Part shown: positions 25,675-35,800 of the stretch, one piece after another
How the letters are laid out: the number at the start of each line of letters is the position of its first letter
Numbering within the stretch: the first letter of the stretch is position 1
Program-made: the position numbers and the translations under genes
Assembly: GCA_963995525.1 (NCBI GenBank)
Contig: OZ023212.1
Location: forward strand, 15,389,775 to 15,453,774
Direction of reading: 5' to 3'
Source: Escarpia spicata
Lineage: Eukaryota; Annelida; Polychaeta; Sabellida; Siboglinidae
DNA: 64,000 nt
The notes under the pieces: model-generated
Databases searched by the model: none
What the model saw: only the letters and a program-made list of their open reading frames with translations
Told to the model about the DNA's origin: nothing

Positions 25675-28600
25675 ATGCCGCCTACTACTACTAGGTGGCA
25701 ATGCCCGAAATGCGGTACTTATTTCGCGAAACAGTCGACGTTAGAGCGACACGCCAAGAGTTCGAAACGATGCGGCGATAACGCGCTATGCGTAAAGCGA
25801 CGAGAGTGTCCGAAATGCGGCGTAACGTACAGTACGCGCGCCGCGATGCTACGACACCTGAGGGAACGGTGCGGTCGTCCGGAGGTGTCGCCACCTCCCG
25901 ATTCCAATCCACCGCCGCCGCCACCATCAGCCGACGCTCTTCAACGCGTCGTGGACGAGCATCGACGTAGCATAGAGACGTCGGTAGCGCTCGGTGCCGT
26001 GCAGTCCCGCTACAACTATCGCATGACCGCCTGTACGAGTACGCGGGTGCTCGAACCGCGTCTGAGGGTTATGTTTAGCGAACAAAAGAATGCGTTTAAA
26101 ATAAACGTAAGCTATGGTTTCGTGTTACGCCACAAGGTGTCGGGTCGTTACCGCTATTTTCATTCGTCCTGTAACTGCTGCGGTCGCCTTCTCGAAACAC
26201 CCGCCCTCGTAACCGATAGCCGGTCTTTCGAACGATTCCTCGACGTCGTGCGCACGACCGACGTACTACAGTACGTCATCGCGCAGCGTCCCGACTCGGG
26301 ATGGGTGGTCGAGCTCGTAACGAACGCCACCTACTTCGTGAACGCCATCCTAAACCATCCTATCGGGTGCGTCGGGGCCGCGCTCCCCTCCTACGTGCGA
26401 AAAAACAAGTACGTCGTGATGTTGACGAACGATCGTCGAGGCACGCCCTACGACGATCATCTATGCCTCTTCCGGTGCATCGGCCTCCACCTGCAAGGCG
26501 GCTGCGAAAGGCGGAACCTAAATACGACCCGTTTAACGCGAGTAGCTAAACAACTGAGCGCGCGCTACGGCCCGACGCCGAACGGCGTGCGCCTGAACGA
26601 ACTGGAACGCGTGGAGACGCTTTTCGGCATCAACATCGCCGTCTATCGACTGACGGCGACTGGCGCCGCCGAACTAGTCCGTCGGTCGATCGAAACGCAC
26701 CCCACGACCCTGAACGTCAACCTGTACGAGAAGCACTTCTCGTACATAGTCGAACTGCGCGCGTACGCGAAAACGTACAAGTGCTCGAAATGCGGCAACT
26801 CCCTCTGGCGGTACCCGTCGCAATTACGACGTCACGAAGCGACGTGCGAGGGCGGTGTTCGTCACGTGTTTCCCGGCGGCGTCTACCGACCAACGCCGTC
26901 CGTATTTCAACGGCTCGACGACGAAGGTATCGACGTCGGCGACGACGATCTGCGCTACTATCCGTACCGCGCGACATTCGATTTTGAATGTTATTTTGCC
27001 GCCAACGAACTACCGCCGGATACCGACAAATGTCGGTGGCTAGCGCGACACGAACTGTTGAGCGTGAGTGTTGCGTCGAACGTGCCCGGACAAGAAGCGG
27101 CGCGCTGTTACGTCACGACCGGTGATTCGGCCGACCTAGCGCGCCGCCTCATCGATGACCTGGAAGCCGTGAGCGCGGCGGCGTGCGCGGTTCTACGCCC
27201 CCGCTATGACGCGGTCTTCGAGGCGCTCGAAGCGCTCGACGAAGACTGGCGGCGACGACGCGACGACGACGACAACGATTCGTCACCGTACGCCGCACTC
27301 GCCGACCGCCTGTGGACGCACCTTCGTCAAATGCCCGTACTGGGCTTCAACAGCGGTAAGTACGATTTGAATGTCGTCAAAAAGTACTTGACCCCCCTGC
27401 TCATAACCGACGACGCGCAGCACACATCGTCGGCGTTCACCATTAAACGACAGAACGCTTACATGTGCCTGACGACGTCGACGTTGAAATTTCTCGACAT
27501 AACTAATTACCTCGCGCCCAGTGTCAGCTACGAGCGCTATCTGAAAGCGTACGGCTGCGCGGCGACGAAGGGGTACTTTCCGTACGAATATATCGACGCG
27601 TTGACGCGCCTGGACGAGATCGTCCTGCCGCCGCGCGAAACTTTCTACAGCCACCTGAAACGCGAAGGAATCTCCGCGGAGGCGTACGAAATTTGTGCGA
27701 CGGCGTGGCGCGACGAGCGCATGACGACGATGCGCGATTTTCTAATCTGGTATAATAACCGAGATGTGGCGCCGTTTCTCGAGGCCCTCGAGCGGCAGTT
27801 CGCCTTCTATCGCCCTCAGCGCATCGACATGTTCAAGGACGCCATCAGCGTACCGGGGTTGACCTTGTTGTACCTATTCAACGACCTGCCGCCGTCAATC
27901 CATTTCTCGCTGTTCAACGAACCGAACAAAGACCTGCACCGCCTAATGCAGTCGCAGATCGTCGGCGGTCCATCGATCATCTTCTCGCATCATCACGAAG
28001 CCGGCGTGACATCGATTCGAGGTGGTAACAACCCGTGTCGTTCGATAGTCGGCTATGACGCGAACGGTCTCTATCTATCGGCGATGATGCGGGAAATGCC
28101 GACGGGTTGGTACACGCGCCGACGCGCGGAGAACGGCTTTCGAGCGGAACGCGTGCACCGCTACGGTCGTATGGCCGTAGACTGGTTGACGTACGAAGCG
28201 GAACGAATCGGCGCTCCTATACGGCACCAGTTGAACGGACGCGAGAAGCGCGTCGGTAAGTACCGAGTCGACGGTTGGTGCGCCGCCACGCGAACGGCGT
28301 ATCAATTTCACGGCTGTTACTTTCACGGCTGCCCGATATGCCAGACGCACGTGACGACGAACGCCGTCAACGGTCAACCGATGACGACGCTGTACGCCGC
28401 GACGTCGTCAAAATGTGGGAGTGCCAGTGGCGAGCCGTGAGACCCCCCGTGGCACCACCCGACGCGCGAGGCGCGTAACGCACTCGACGATACTGGAGGG
28501 TGTACGCGACGGCTCTCTATTCGGTCTCGTGCAGTGCGATATCGCCGTGCCGGAAGCGCTGCGCGCTAAGTTCGCCGAAATGCAGCCCGTATTCAAGAAC

Positions 28601-29725
28601 GTCGATATCGCGCGCGACGATCTCAGCCCGTTCATGCGCCGCTACGCCGAATCGCACGATCTACTCACCCGACCTCAACGGACGCTCGTCGGTAGTTACT
28701 TCGGCACGGCGATCGTGCTCGCCACGCCCCTCCTACGCTGGTATCTGGAGCACGGGCTCGTCGTCGCGCGCATCTACCAGGTGATTGAGTACACGCCGAT
28801 CGCCTGCTTTCGCCGTTTCGGCGACACGGTGTCGACGGCGCGACGCGAGGGCGACGTCGACCCCGACAAAGCGATCATCGCCGACTCCTTCAAACTACTC
28901 GGCAACAGTTCGTACGGGAAGACGATAACGCGCGTCGATCGGCACCGGGATATCAAGTACGCTACGTCGGTAGGCGCCTCGCAACTCGTCAACAACCGTC
29001 GCTTCCGCCAACTCGACGTCGTCGTCGACGACGAGCTGTACGAGGTGGCGCTGAATAAGCGCACCGTCGTCTATGACCTGCCGATTCAAATTGGTTATTT
29101 CGTGTATCAATACGCGAAATTACGAATGCTCGAATTTTATTACGACTTCGTCGACGCCTACATTCCACGCCCGCTCTTCCAGTACTGCGCTATGGACACC
29201 GACTCGGCGTACATAGCCCTCGCGGGTCACGACATCGACGCGCTCGTACCGGAAGCGTTGCGCGAACACTACTTCCGGAATCGGTCGCTCTGGTTTCCGG
29301 CCGAATGTTGCGACGCGCACTTGGACGCGTACGTACGACGCCGCGTCGCCGGACTGACGTGGGAGGGTGGGGACTGCTGCGCGCGCCGTCTTCTATTCGA
29401 TCGTCGAACGCCGGGTCTCTTCAAAGAAGAGTGGCGCGGCGACGGAATCGTGGCGCTGTGCAGTAAGACGTACTACTGCTTCGGCGGCGACAACGGCGCG
29501 AAGTACAGCACGAAGGGATTGAGTAAACGTCAGAACGATATCGACGAGCACACCTTCCTCGCCGTACTGCGCGACCGACGCAGCGGCGTCGGTTGGAACC
29601 GCGGCTTCCAGGTGAAAAACTCATCCGTGTTGACGTACGTTCAAGAGCGCGCGGCGTTGAGCTATTTCTACGCTAAACGCCGCGTGCTCGACGACGGCGT
29701 CACCACGGCACCGATACTCGTCTAA
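25675..29725 (+). pseudogene. polB: Protein-primed family B DNA polymerase, frameshifted copy (left arm)
   Basis: Same protein as the intact right-arm copy but split into frames 25675-28440 and 28415-29725. Compared with the right arm, 40 bp are missing at about 28404 and 2 bp are added near 28470 (GCGCGAGG). The net loss is 38 bp and the frame is broken between palm motifs A and B. Upstream are the zinc fingers, the OTU-like region, exonuclease motif FDFEC and motif A YDANGLYLS; downstream are motif B KLLGNSSYGK and motif C MDTDS. Motif C here keeps the usual catalytic Asp, unlike the right copy. The break is in one allele or copy only and might be an assembly error. Confidence 0.9.
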
Positions 29726-29810
29726 CTCGTATAACTAAACCTACCCTAGGGGTGGGGGGCCGCCTAGGGGTAGGGTTCTGTATGTATGTATGTGTGTATG
29801 TAGGTAGGGT

Positions 29811-29816
29811 AATAAA
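29811..29816 (+). terminator. Poly(A) signal of the polymerase (left arm)
   Basis: AATAAA about 85 bp after the polymerase stop. It is preceded by a GC-rich block containing two copies of CCTAGGGGT, which may form a hairpin. Confidence 0.6.
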
Positions 29817-29846
29817 ACACAATTGCGTACATTTCATCATCGTTTT

Positions 29847-29852
29847 TTTATT
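29847..29852 (-). terminator. Poly(A) signal of the late gene series (left arm)
   Basis: AATAAA on the minus strand, 27 bp after the protease stop. It faces the polymerase signal at 29811, so the convergent units end within 40 bp of each other. Confidence 0.6.
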
Positions 29853-29878
29853 ACTACTATACACGTAAAAGCGAAGCG

Positions 29879-30337
29879 TTAATGCAATGGCTTTAGCCAA
29901 TCGAATACGAGAGAGTCATTGTCCACCCGATTGGTGCCGAATAGGTTCTGGAACGTCGTCAACGGCATGCCGCGACATCGGAGGAGTAGGTAGGCGACGC
30001 AATATTGTCCGCACACGTTAGAGACGACGCTCTGCAGTCGCTTGTCGTTGTACGTCCACGCGTCGCCGCAGAGTCGGTGCAGGAAGGCGCGGAAGTCGGC
30101 GTGCAGGGGCGGCAGACCGTACGAATCGAAGTACTCGCCGACGCCTCGCCGATCGACGTAGACGGCCACCCAGTGCTCCCCCGGTTCGCCGCCGTCGTCG
30201 GTATTGCACACGAAGGCCATCGGGTAAGTGGCGGCGGTGGCGGTGGTAAGTAGCGCGTCTTTAGGCACGACGCCGACGACGGTGCGTTTAGCGTACGCGT
30301 CGAGTTCGAGGCGACGCAGCAGTTGGAACGTATCCAT
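29879..30337 (-). CDS. Adenain-like cysteine protease (left arm)
   Basis: 152 residues. Catalytic elements match adenovirus maturation protease in order and spacing: His55 in EHWVAVYVD, Asp71 in YFDSYG, Gln102, and Cys109 in QSVVSNVCGQYCVAYLL, with seven residues from Gln to Cys as in adenain. Such enzymes process capsid and core precursors during virion assembly. The ATG overlaps the hexon stop (TAATG). Relative to the right copy it has one extra codon (WTYNDK against WTYDK) and a Leu/His change. It is shorter than adenain (about 204), as usual in Polinton-like elements. Confidence 0.93.
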   Translation of the reverse strand: MDTFQLLRRLELDAYAKRTVVGVVPKDALLTTATAATYPMAFVCNTDDGGEPGEHWVAVYVDRRGVGEYFDSYGLPPLHADFRAFLHRLCGDAWTYNDKRLQSVVSNVCGQYCVAYLLLRCRGMPLTTFQNLFGTNRVDNDSLVFDWLKPLH

Positions 30338-31641
30338 TACGACGTACAGTCGTACAGGACGTTCCGGGTCCGATCGATCTCCATCACCGTCTCGAATTCC
30401 GCGTACACGACGACGTTCACCGGTCGGGGTAGCGGCGTCGAGAACTGCATTTCAGCGCCCACGCTCCCCTGATGCACGACGTTGAAATGATCCCCGTCGC
30501 AACAGTCGGGGGTCAGGTCGAAAGCGAAGACGGTGTAGCCGGCTTCGAAGTCCGAGCGCGATATGTCGTTCCCCTCGTCCTCGCCCGCCTTTCCGGTGGC
30601 CTCGAAGAGATTCATGTAGCTTCGTATGCACCGGTGGTGCGGGAAGTCCGGCTGCAGCGGCTTGCTCGGCACCTGACGTCCGTCGACGGTGAGCGCGAGG
30701 AAGGTTATGTCGTTGTGCTGCGCGTTGAACGGATTTCTAGTGTAGTCTCCGTTGTAGGCGGCGTTGTCGATCATCATCAGGATTATGCGTTTCGGAATCG
30801 CAATCATGTACAGGTTCTCGTGCGTGTGCGATAGCGTACCCGCGGTTATCGAGAACGACTTGCAGTCGACGCGGCGCATCGGAAACTTAGCCGTTCCCAA
30901 AGTCCACGCTTTGATATGACCCAGCTGGACTTCCGGGTTCAACTTCACTTTTCGTACGTGCAGGCAAATCGAGCGTATCAAGATATGCCACCCCGGCGCG
31001 GCAGCCGCGCCCATGAGCGCGAAGGCGTCCTTCGACTGGACCATGCGTATTTTCGTGTCGACGCCGCTCGGTAGGAGGAGGTTTAGCATAAACGCGTCGA
31101 CGTGCAGGTGTCCCATCATCTCCACCTCGGTGCTGCCCGCCGTCAGATCGCGCCGCGCTACGAACCCGGTGTTGTCGTCCCCGCGCGCGTACATGTGTCC
31201 GGCGCTGTCTTTATACCACAATGACCCCGTGAGATGCGATCGCTTCGCGTCGCTACCGTAACTCAGCAGGGTCTCGATGTAGGCCCGGTACGCGTACGTA
31301 TTGGTCGACGGCGTCACGAGCGTACCGTTCAGCGACACGTCGATTTGACTGAACATCGAATGGAGGAAATTTTTGACCGGCGCCACGTTGGTGCCGGCCG
31401 CCAGATCGGTACCGTCCCCCTGAACCACTTTGAAGCGGACGTATGTTTGAAGGGTCGCCAGGTCCGTATAGTCGTTACCCGACCCCGGAATGAGGAACTC
31501 GATGGGACCGCCGGCGTCGAGAACCGTCAGCGGTTGGAAGACGGTCCAATGACTGCTCTCGATGCTCTTCTGCGTCACCGGTCCGGTGAACAGGTCCAGT
31601 TCGGCCTTCACGCCCTCGCACGCTGTCTTTACGAACGCCAT
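30337..31641 (-). CDS. Major capsid protein, double-jelly-roll hexon
   Basis: 434 residues, intact, starting MAFVKTACEGVKAELDLFTG. N-terminal blocks (ESSHWTVFQPLT, PIEFLIPGSGNDYTDLA, FLHSMFSQIDVSLNG, YRAYIETLLSYGSDAKRSHL) are those of the adintovirus/Polinton hexon family. Later blocks (FMLNLLLPSGVDTKIRMVQS, FALM, HTHENLYMIAIPKRIILMMI, NAQHNDITFLALTVDG) continue the match through the second jelly roll. It would form trimeric capsomers of an icosahedral virion. It is the only full copy in the window: 30337-30461 is repeated in the right arm, the rest lies in the unique spacer. It starts 2 bp after the pX-like stop. Confidence 0.9.
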   Translation of the reverse strand: MAFVKTACEGVKAELDLFTGPVTQKSIESSHWTVFQPLTVLDAGGPIEFLIPGSGNDYTDLATLQTYVRFKVVQGDGTDLAAGTNVAPVKNFLHSMFSQIDVSLNGTLVTPSTNTYAYRAYIETLLSYGSDAKRSHLTGSLWYKDSAGHMYARGDDNTGFVARRDLTAGSTEVEMMGHLHVDAFMLNLLLPSGVDTKIRMVQSKDAFALMGAAAAPGWHILIRSICLHVRKVKLNPEVQLGHIKAWTLGTAKFPMRRVDCKSFSITAGTLSHTHENLYMIAIPKRIILMMIDNAAYNGDYTRNPFNAQHNDITFLALTVDGRQVPSKPLQPDFPHHRCIRSYMNLFEATGKAGEDEGNDISRSDFEAGYTVFAFDLTPDCCDGDHFNVVHQGSVGAEMQFSTPLPRPVNVVVYAEFETVMEIDRTRNVLYDCTS

Positions 31642-32078
31642 CGTTACGCGTCGAATATATCGACCGGTCGATGCCCTCTCTTCCGTCTACTGACGGTCGT
31701 CGCCGTTCGACGCGGCTTCTTTATAGGCGGTCTTTTTTTCAACCGTCTCTTCTTCGGCGCCGGCCCTTTCAATAGGCCGTCGAGAAGATCGACGTCGGCC
31801 TCCTTCGCGCGTCGTTTTATCGACGCTTTCAGATTGCCGCCGCCGACGACGTCCCGCGCCACGTGCACGCCGGTTTTGAGCGCGCGTTTTCCCAACGCCA
31901 TGGCGCCTCTCTTAAAAAGCGGCATGACGCTTCGAAACAGGCTCCCGAAGATATTACCCAGACCGTGTCCTCGTTGACCCCGACCGCCGACGAAGACCGG
32001 CAGTTGACCGCCGACCTGTCGAACGTAGTAGTCCTCGTACGGGTTCGGCATGGTGGTTAAAAAAATCTCGATTTACAG
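30462..32078. other. Unique spacer between the inverted arms
   Basis: 1.6 kb holding most of the hexon gene and the whole pX-like gene, with no copy elsewhere in the window. The right junction is ATTTACAG|TGGGCGCTG; the left-arm equivalent continues differently (GGAGCG|TGGGCGCTG). Confidence 0.9.
31644..32051 (-). CDS. Adenovirus pX/pVI-like basic minor core/capsid protein
   Basis: 135 residues. The N-terminus has YEDYYVRQVGGQLPVFVGG then GLGNIFGSLFRSVMPLFKRG, an amphipathic membrane-active-looking helix. GKRALKTGVHVARDVVGGGN follows and a strongly basic tail (KKRRLKKRPPIKKPRR). This Gly-rich FxGLF-RSxxPLxKxG pattern is the pX/pVI-like protein of adintoviruses and related elements. It likely condenses DNA or helps membrane passage, and would be cut by the adjacent protease. 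It lies directly upstream of hexon. Confidence 0.8.
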   Translation of the reverse strand: MPNPYEDYYVRQVGGQLPVFVGGRGQRGHGLGNIFGSLFRSVMPLFKRGAMALGKRALKTGVHVARDVVGGGNLKASIKRRAKEADVDLLDGLLKGPAPKKRRLKKRPPIKKPRRTATTVSRRKRGHRPVDIFDA

Positions 32079-32203
32079 TGGGCGCTGAAATGCAGTTCTC
32101 GACGCCGCTACCCCGACCGGTGAACGTCGTCGTGTACGCGGAATTCGAGACGGTGATGGAGATCGATCGGACCCGGAACGTCCTGTACGACTGTACGTCG
32201 TAA
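32079..32203 (+). pseudogene. Hexon 3' end duplicated with the right arm
   Basis: Encodes only the last 40 or so residues of the hexon (GAEMQFSTPLPRPVNVVVYA to LYDCTS and the stop). The rest of the gene is absent on this strand, so this fragment has no start. Confidence 0.9.
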
Positions 32204-32658
32204 TGGATACGTTCCAACTGCTGCGTCGCCTCGAACTCGACGCGTACGCTAAACGCACCGTCGTCGGCGTCGTGCCTAAAGACGCGCTACTTACCACCGC
32301 CACCGCCGCCACTTACCCGATGGCCTTCGTGTGCAATACCGACGACGGCGGCGAACCGGGGGAGCACTGGGTGGCCGTCTACGTCGATCGGCGAGGCGTC
32401 GGCGAGTACTTCGATTCGTACGGTCTGCCGCCGCTGCACGCCGACTTCCGCGCCTTCCTGCACCGACACTGCGGCGACGCGTGGACGTACGACAAGCGAC
32501 TGCAGAGCGTCGTCTCTAACGTGTGCGGACAATATTGCGTCGCCTACCTACTCCTCCGATGTCGCGGCATGCCGTTGACGACGTTCCAGAACCTATTCGG
32601 CACCAATCGGGTGGACAATGACTCTCTCGTATTCGATTGGCTAAAGCCATTGCATTAA
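32203..32658 (+). CDS. Adenain-like cysteine protease (right arm)
   Basis: 151 residues, intact, same catalytic set as the left copy (His55, Asp71, Gln101, Cys108 in NVCGQYC). It overlaps the truncated hexon stop in the same TAATG arrangement. With no late promoter on this side it is probably not expressed in its normal context. A poly(A) signal AATAAA follows at 32685. Confidence 0.9.
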   Translation: MDTFQLLRRLELDAYAKRTVVGVVPKDALLTTATAATYPMAFVCNTDDGGEPGEHWVAVYVDRRGVGEYFDSYGLPPLHADFRAFLHRHCGDAWTYDKRLQSVVSNVCGQYCVAYLLLRCRGMPLTTFQNLFGTNRVDNDSLVFDWLKPLH

Positions 32659-32684
32659 CGCTTCGCTTTTACGTGTATAGTAGT

Positions 32685-32690
32685 AATAAA
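32685..32690 (+). terminator. Poly(A) signal after the right-arm protease
   Basis: AATAAA 27 bp after the protease stop, the mirror of 29847-29852. Confidence 0.55.
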
Positions 32691-32720
32691 AAAACGATGA
32701 TGAAATGTACGCAATTGTGT

Positions 32721-32726
32721 TTTATT
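32721..32726 (-). terminator. Poly(A) signal of the right-arm polymerase
   Basis: AATAAA on the minus strand about 85 bp after the polymerase stop. Confidence 0.6.
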
Positions 32727-32811
32727 ACCCTACCTACATACATACATACATACATACAGAACCCTACCCCTAGGCGGCCCCCCACCCCTAGGGTAGGTTT
32801 AGTTATACGAG

Positions 32812-35800
32812 TTAGACGAGTATCGGTGCCGTGGTGACGCCGTCGTCGAGCACGCGGTGTTTAGCGTAGAAATAGCTCAACGCCGCGCGCTCTTGAACGT
32901 ACGTCAACACGGATGAGTTTTTCACCTGGAAGCCGCGGTTCCAACCGACGCCGCTGCGTCGGTCGCGCAGTACGGCGAGGAAGGTGTGCTCGTCGATATC
33001 GTTCTGACGTTTACTCAATCCCTTCGTGCTGTACTTCGCGCCGTTGTCGCCGCCGAAGCAGTAGTACGTCTTACTGCACAGCGCCACGATTCCGTCGCCG
33101 CGCCACTCTTCTTTGAAGAGACCCGGCGTTCGACGATCGAATAGAAGACGGCGCGCGCAGCAGTCCCCACCCTCCCACGTCATTCCGGCGACGCGGCGTC
33201 GTACGTACGCGTCCACGTGCGCGTCGCAACATTCGGCCGGAAACCAGAGCGACCGATTCCGGAAGTAGTGTTCGCGCAACGCTTCCGGTACGAGCGCGTC
33301 GATGTCGTGACCCGCGAGGGCTATGTACGCCGAGTCGGTCTCCATAGCGCAGTACTGGAAGAGCGGGCGTGGAATGTAGGCGTCGACGAAGTCGTAATAA
33401 AATTCGAGCATTCGTAATTTCGCGTATTGATACACGAAATAACCAATTTGAATCGGCAGGTCGTAGACGACGGTGCGCTTATTCAGCGCCACCTCGTACA
33501 GCTCGTCGTCGACGACGACGTCGAGTTGCCGGAAGCGACGGTTGTTGACGAGTTGCGAGGCGCCTACCGACGTAGCGTACTTGATATCCCGGTGCCGATC
33601 GACGCGCGTAATCGTCTTCCCGTACGAACTGTTGCCGAGTAGTTTGAAGGTGTCGGCGATTATCGCTTTGTCGGGGTCGACGTCGCCCTCGCGTCGCGCC
33701 GTCGACACCGTGTCGCCGAAACGGCGAAAGCAGGCGATCGGCGTGTACTCGATCACCTGGTAGATGCGCGCGACGACGAGCCCGTGCTCCAGATACCAGC
33801 ATAGGAGGGGCGTGGCGAGCACGATCGCCGTGCCGAAGTAGCTACCGACGAGCGTCCGTTGAGGTCGGGTGAGTAGATCGTGCGATTCGGCGTAGCGGCG
33901 CATGAACGGGCTGAGATCGTCGCGCGCGGTATCGACGTTCTTGAATACGGGCTGCATTTCGGCGAACTTAGCGCGCAGCGCTTCCGGTACGGCGATATCG
34001 CACTGCACGAGACCGAATAGAGAGCCGTCGCGTACACCCTCCAGTATCGTCGAGTGCGTTACGCGCCTCGCGTCGGGTGGTGCCACGGGGGGTCTCACGG
34101 CTCGCCACTGGCACTCCCACATTTCGACGACGGCATCGACGTGGCGGCGCAGGTAGGCCGTCACGGCGATCGTCGCGGCGTACAGCGTCGTCATCCGTTG
34201 ACCGTTGACAGCGTTCGTCGTCACGTGCGTCTGGCATATCGGGCAGCCGTGAAAGTAACAGCCGTGAAATTGATACGCCGTTCGAGTGGCGGCGCACCAA
34301 CCGTCGACTCGGTACTTACCGACGCGCTTCTCGCGTCCGTTCAACTGGTGCCGTATAGGAGCGCCGATTCGTTCCGCTTCGTACGTCAACCACTCTACGG
34401 CCATACGACCGTAGCGGTGCACGCGTTCCGCTCGAAAGCCGTTCTTCGCGCGTCGGCGCGTGTACCAACCCGTCGGCATTTCCCGCATCATCGCCGATAG
34501 ATAGAGACCGTTCGCGTCATAGCCGACTATCGAACGACACGGGTTGTTACCACCTCGAATCGACGTCACGCCGGCTTCGTGATGACGCGAGAAGATGATC
34601 GATGGACCGCCGACGATCTGCGACTGCAGTAGGCGGTGCAGGTCTTTGTTCGGTTCGTTGAACAGCGAGAAATGGATTGACGGCGGCAGGTCGTTGAATA
34701 GGTACAACAAGGTCAACCCCGGTACGCTGATGGCGTCCTTGAACATGTCGATGCGCTGACGGCGATAGAAGGCGAACTGCCGCTCGAGGGCCTCGAGAAA
34801 CGGCGCCACATCTCGGTTATTATACCAGATTAGAAAATCGCGCATCGTCGTCATGCGCTCGTCGCGCCACGCCGTCGCACAAATTTCGTACGCCTCCGCG
34901 GAGATTCTCTCGCGTTTCAGGTGGCTGTAGAAAGTTTCGCGCGGCGGCAGGACGGTCTCGTCCAGGCGCGTCAACGCGTCGATATATTCGTACGGAAAGT
35001 ACCCCTTCGTCGCCGCGCAGCCGTACGCTTTCAGATAGCGCTGGTAGCTGACACCGGGCGCGAGGTAATTAGTTATGTCGAGAAATTTCAACGTCGACGT
35101 CGTCAGGCACATGTAAGCGTTCTGTCGTTTAATGGTGAACGCCGACGATGTGTGCTGCGCGTCGTCGGTTATGAGCAGGGGGGTCAAGTACTTTTTGACG
35201 ACATTCAAATCGTACTTACCGCTGTTGAAGCCCAGTACGGGCATTTGACGAAGGTGCGTCCACAGGCGGTCGGCGAGTGCGGCGTACGGTGACGAATCGT
35301 TGTCGTCGTCGTCGCGTCGTCGCCGCCAGTCTTCGTCGAGCGCTTCGAGCGCCTCGAAGACCGCGTCATAGCGGGGGCGTAGAACCGCGCACGCCGCCGC
35401 GCTCACGGCTTCCAGGTCATCGATGAGGCGGCGCGCTAGGTCGGCCGAATCACCGGTCGTGACGTAACAGCGCGCCGCTTCTTGTCCGGGCACGTTCGAC
35501 GCAACACTCACGCTCAACAGTTCGTGTCGCGCTAGCCACCGACATTTGTCGGTATCCGGCGGTAGTTCGTTGGCGGCAAAATAACATTCAAAATCGAATG
35601 TCGCGCGGTACGGATAGTAGCGCAGATCGTCGTCGCCGACGTCGATACCTTCGTCGTCGAGCCGTTGAAATACGGACGGCGTTGGTCGGTAGACGCCGCC
35701 GGGAAACACGTGACGAACACCGCCCTCGCACGTCGCTTCGTGACGTCGTAATTGCGACGGGTACCGCCAGAGGGAGTTGCCGCATTTCGAGCACTTGTAC

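Noticed and set aside
26717..29624. Arg-rich ORFs opposite the polymerase and hexon genes
   Set aside because: Shadows of GC-rich, CGN-rich coding DNA in other frames, without domain content.
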